From: SZUA-287 sp036397975
GTDB lineage: Bacteria; Bacteroidota; Ignavibacteria; UBA10030; UBA6906
Direction: 5' to 3'
NCBI GenBank assembly: GCA_036397975.1
Contig: DASWHW010000082.1
Span: 1 to 6,767 of the forward strand
DNA: 6,767 nucleotides
The notes beneath the pieces are model-generated. The model had not been told where the DNA came from. It made no database searches and worked only from the letters and a program-made list of their open reading frames with translations. Shown piece by piece: positions 5,496 to 6,767 of this stretch (positions are counted from its first letter, which is position 1; every line of letters starts with the position of its first letter). Position numbers and translations under genes: made by a program.

Positions 5496-6203
5496 GTGCG
5501 ATCTCTCATTCTGCTAATCATTGCTTCCAACGACTTCACCTTCGTGAATATGGGGGGGGATCGAGTTCGTTCCAGGGCTTGCAGCAACTGAAGCGGGATG
5601 TTTTGCCAATGAGACCGCGCGCTGTGACAATTCTTTTCGGTTGGAACGACCACTGGACCACATTTGGAATTGAAGGCAAAGATATCGGGAAGGTCAATCT
5701 TGAGCAACCGGCATGGCTATTGCAACTTTCTGAGTTCCGAGTTGTACAACTGGTGAACCGAGCAATTTTTTCGTTGAAATATCCCATGGACGCGAGCGCA
5801 AGCAGCGACCGGAAAGAGTATCACTTTCGGACTATTCGCTCAACCTTTCCCAAATGGTTCGCATTGCCGGAGAAAACAACATCACACCTGTTCTGATGAC
5901 CGCCCCATCATCACATAGAGAAGGAAACTGAACCAGCATACCTTGCAAATCGATGGTTGAACGACCTGCACGACCTGGTTCCGCTTCATCGGCAATATGT
6001 CCAGGTTGTACGCAACATTGCTTCTTCGGAACAAGTATTGCTCATAGATTTCTATGAGGATTTCAAGCGTTCTCCCCCGCAGGAAACAAAACAATTTCTT
6101 CTCGCACGACGGCATCCGCTTGACCACTCGGGGAAATAAAAAGATGGCCGAAATGATGTTTGAGAAGTTTGCAGGCAACAACCTAATTGACGATTCAAAA
6201 TAG
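5496..6203 (+). pseudogene. Frameshifted SGNH/GDSL-type hydrolase pseudogene
   Basis: Pieces of one SGNH hydrolase lie in successive frames. A start-like segment from GTG 5496 (RSLILLIIA...FVNMGG) is followed, after a G8 run (5552-5559), by SSSFQGLQQLKRDVLPMRP and the oxyanion block FGWNDHW (5636-5656). A shift near 5805 leads to RVSLSDYSLNLSQMVRIAGEN and TPVLMTAPSSH. An extra base at 5929 leads to EPAYLANRWLNDLHDLVPLH. A shift near 6095-6104 leads to FFSHDGIRLTTRGNKKMAEMM and the TAG at 6201-6203. The N-terminal block with the GDS nucleophile is missing; too few bases separate it from the upstream gene. The DxxH motif reads DGIR (6108-6119), so the catalytic His has become Arg. At least four frame changes plus loss of two catalytic elements make a functional product very unlikely. 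Ribosome binding at the 5' end is weak (AGGA before the GTG). Confidence 0.85.
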
Positions 6204-6227
6204 TCATCCACCCAATCCCTTAAACCC

Positions 6228-6767
6228 ATGAGCAAACCGCTCAAGATTGCTTTTGTAATCCTCCTACTCTTGGTTGTGGTAGTTTACTTCGGTGTGAACT
6301 ATGCAACCGAGCATATCCTCCCCTATTCCCCCATCAGACCAAGCCGATGCACTGCAGAAACTCTCAGCAAGTATTATGACCACGTTCTTACCCCCTCTGC
6401 AGCCGGCCTCGACTGGACTAATTTCGACATCACCGTTGAGGACACGATTCATCTTCGGGGGTGGTTTGTTAATTCGAAAGCAAACCCAGCCCAAGGAACG
6501 ATATTCCTTCTCCACGGCATTGCCAGCTGTAAACCGACAATGATACCAACTGCAGAACTGCTGCCATCGCAAGGTTTCAACTGTGTTCTCTACGACTCAC
6601 GTGCGAATGGTGAGAGCGGAGGTCTCAATTGTACCTTTGGCTATTTCGAGAAGCAAGATCTCTCAGCATACATCGATTCAACGATAGTCCGCTTTCCCAA
6701 TTCCAAACCGTATGGCGTGCTGGGAAACTCCCTGGGTGCTGCAGTGGCGCTCCAGGCGATGGCGGAG
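6228..6767 (+). CDS. Membrane-anchored alpha/beta hydrolase, 3' end outside window
   Basis: The frame is open from ATG 6228 to the right edge, 180 codons so far. Residues 5-23 form one hydrophobic helix (FVILLLLVVVVYFGV) after a Lys-containing start, so the protein is probably anchored in the inner membrane with its catalytic part in the periplasm. An alpha/beta hydrolase fold follows: strand TIFLLHGIA with the oxyanion HG (96-97), YDSRANGESGG (122-132), typical of the YqkD/serine aminopeptidase-like group, and the nucleophile elbow GNSLG (166-170) with Ser168, followed by the helix AAVALQAMAE. The acid and His of the triad lie beyond the edge. The substrate cannot be told. No ribosome binding site is seen upstream. 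It starts 24 bases after the SGNH pseudogene, so the two hydrolases may once have shared a transcript. Confidence 0.85.
   Translation, partial: MSKPLKIAFVILLLLVVVVYFGVNYATEHILPYSPIRPSRCTAETLSKYYDHVLTPSAAGLDWTNFDITVEDTIHLRGWFVNSKANPAQGTIFLLHGIASCKPTMIPTAELLPSQGFNCVLYDSRANGESGGLNCTFGYFEKQDLSAYIDSTIVRFPNSKPYGVLGNSLGAAVALQAMAE

Noticed and set aside
5882..6244. 120-codon minus-strand frame
   Set aside because: It lies antisense to the recognisable SGNH hydrolase blocks and has no family features.

Overview
The window looks like chromosomal DNA from a member of the Bacteroidota/Ignavibacteriota (FCB) group. The main clue is the C-terminus of the protein ending at 4881. It carries the type IX secretion sorting signature (LPNYPNPFNPST, then VLGREVATLVDE, then SGLYFYQLKAG and a basic end), in the form common in Ignavibacteria and relatives. 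No rRNA, tRNA, CRISPR array or plasmid/phage replication module is visible. The exact lineage is inferred.

Layout. Bases 1-1071 (minus) hold the first 357 codons of a secreted Asp-box (BNR/sialidase-like) repeat protein that runs off the left edge. Bases 1085-2467 are poorly coding and full of decayed material: a minus-strand ORF remnant (1350-1526), a frameshifted IS3-type transposase fragment (1617-1915) and the tail of a small conserved-looking protein without a clear start (2196-2408). Bases 2468-3277 encode an intact seven-helix membrane protein of the urate oxidase N-terminal (PuuD) family, without the cytochrome c tail. It is followed by a terminator hairpin, a long inverted repeat (3326-3390) and a hairpin that reads as a terminator on the minus strand.

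A small unit follows at 3650-4881: a 42-aa one-helix peptide overlapping (ATGA) a short signal-peptide ORF, which is separated only by an in-frame TGA from a type IX-sorted protein. Next come a ClbS/DfsB-type DinB-like protein (4956-5486), a heavily frameshifted SGNH hydrolase pseudogene (5496-6203) and the first 180 codons of a membrane-anchored alpha/beta hydrolase (6228 to the right edge).

The genes do not form one obvious pathway. Two encode exported surface/secreted proteins, one a probable redox membrane protein, one a possible protective or metal-binding helical bundle, and two are hydrolase-type. The main theme is genome decay: transposase remnant, multi-frameshift SGNH pseudogene, split secreted protein and headless small ORF. 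I found no convincing new biological system. The best points to recheck are the in-frame TGA, the stand-alone PuuD-type membrane domain and the long inverted repeat. Because several apparent frameshifts are single-base, assembly errors should be excluded before evolutionary conclusions are drawn.
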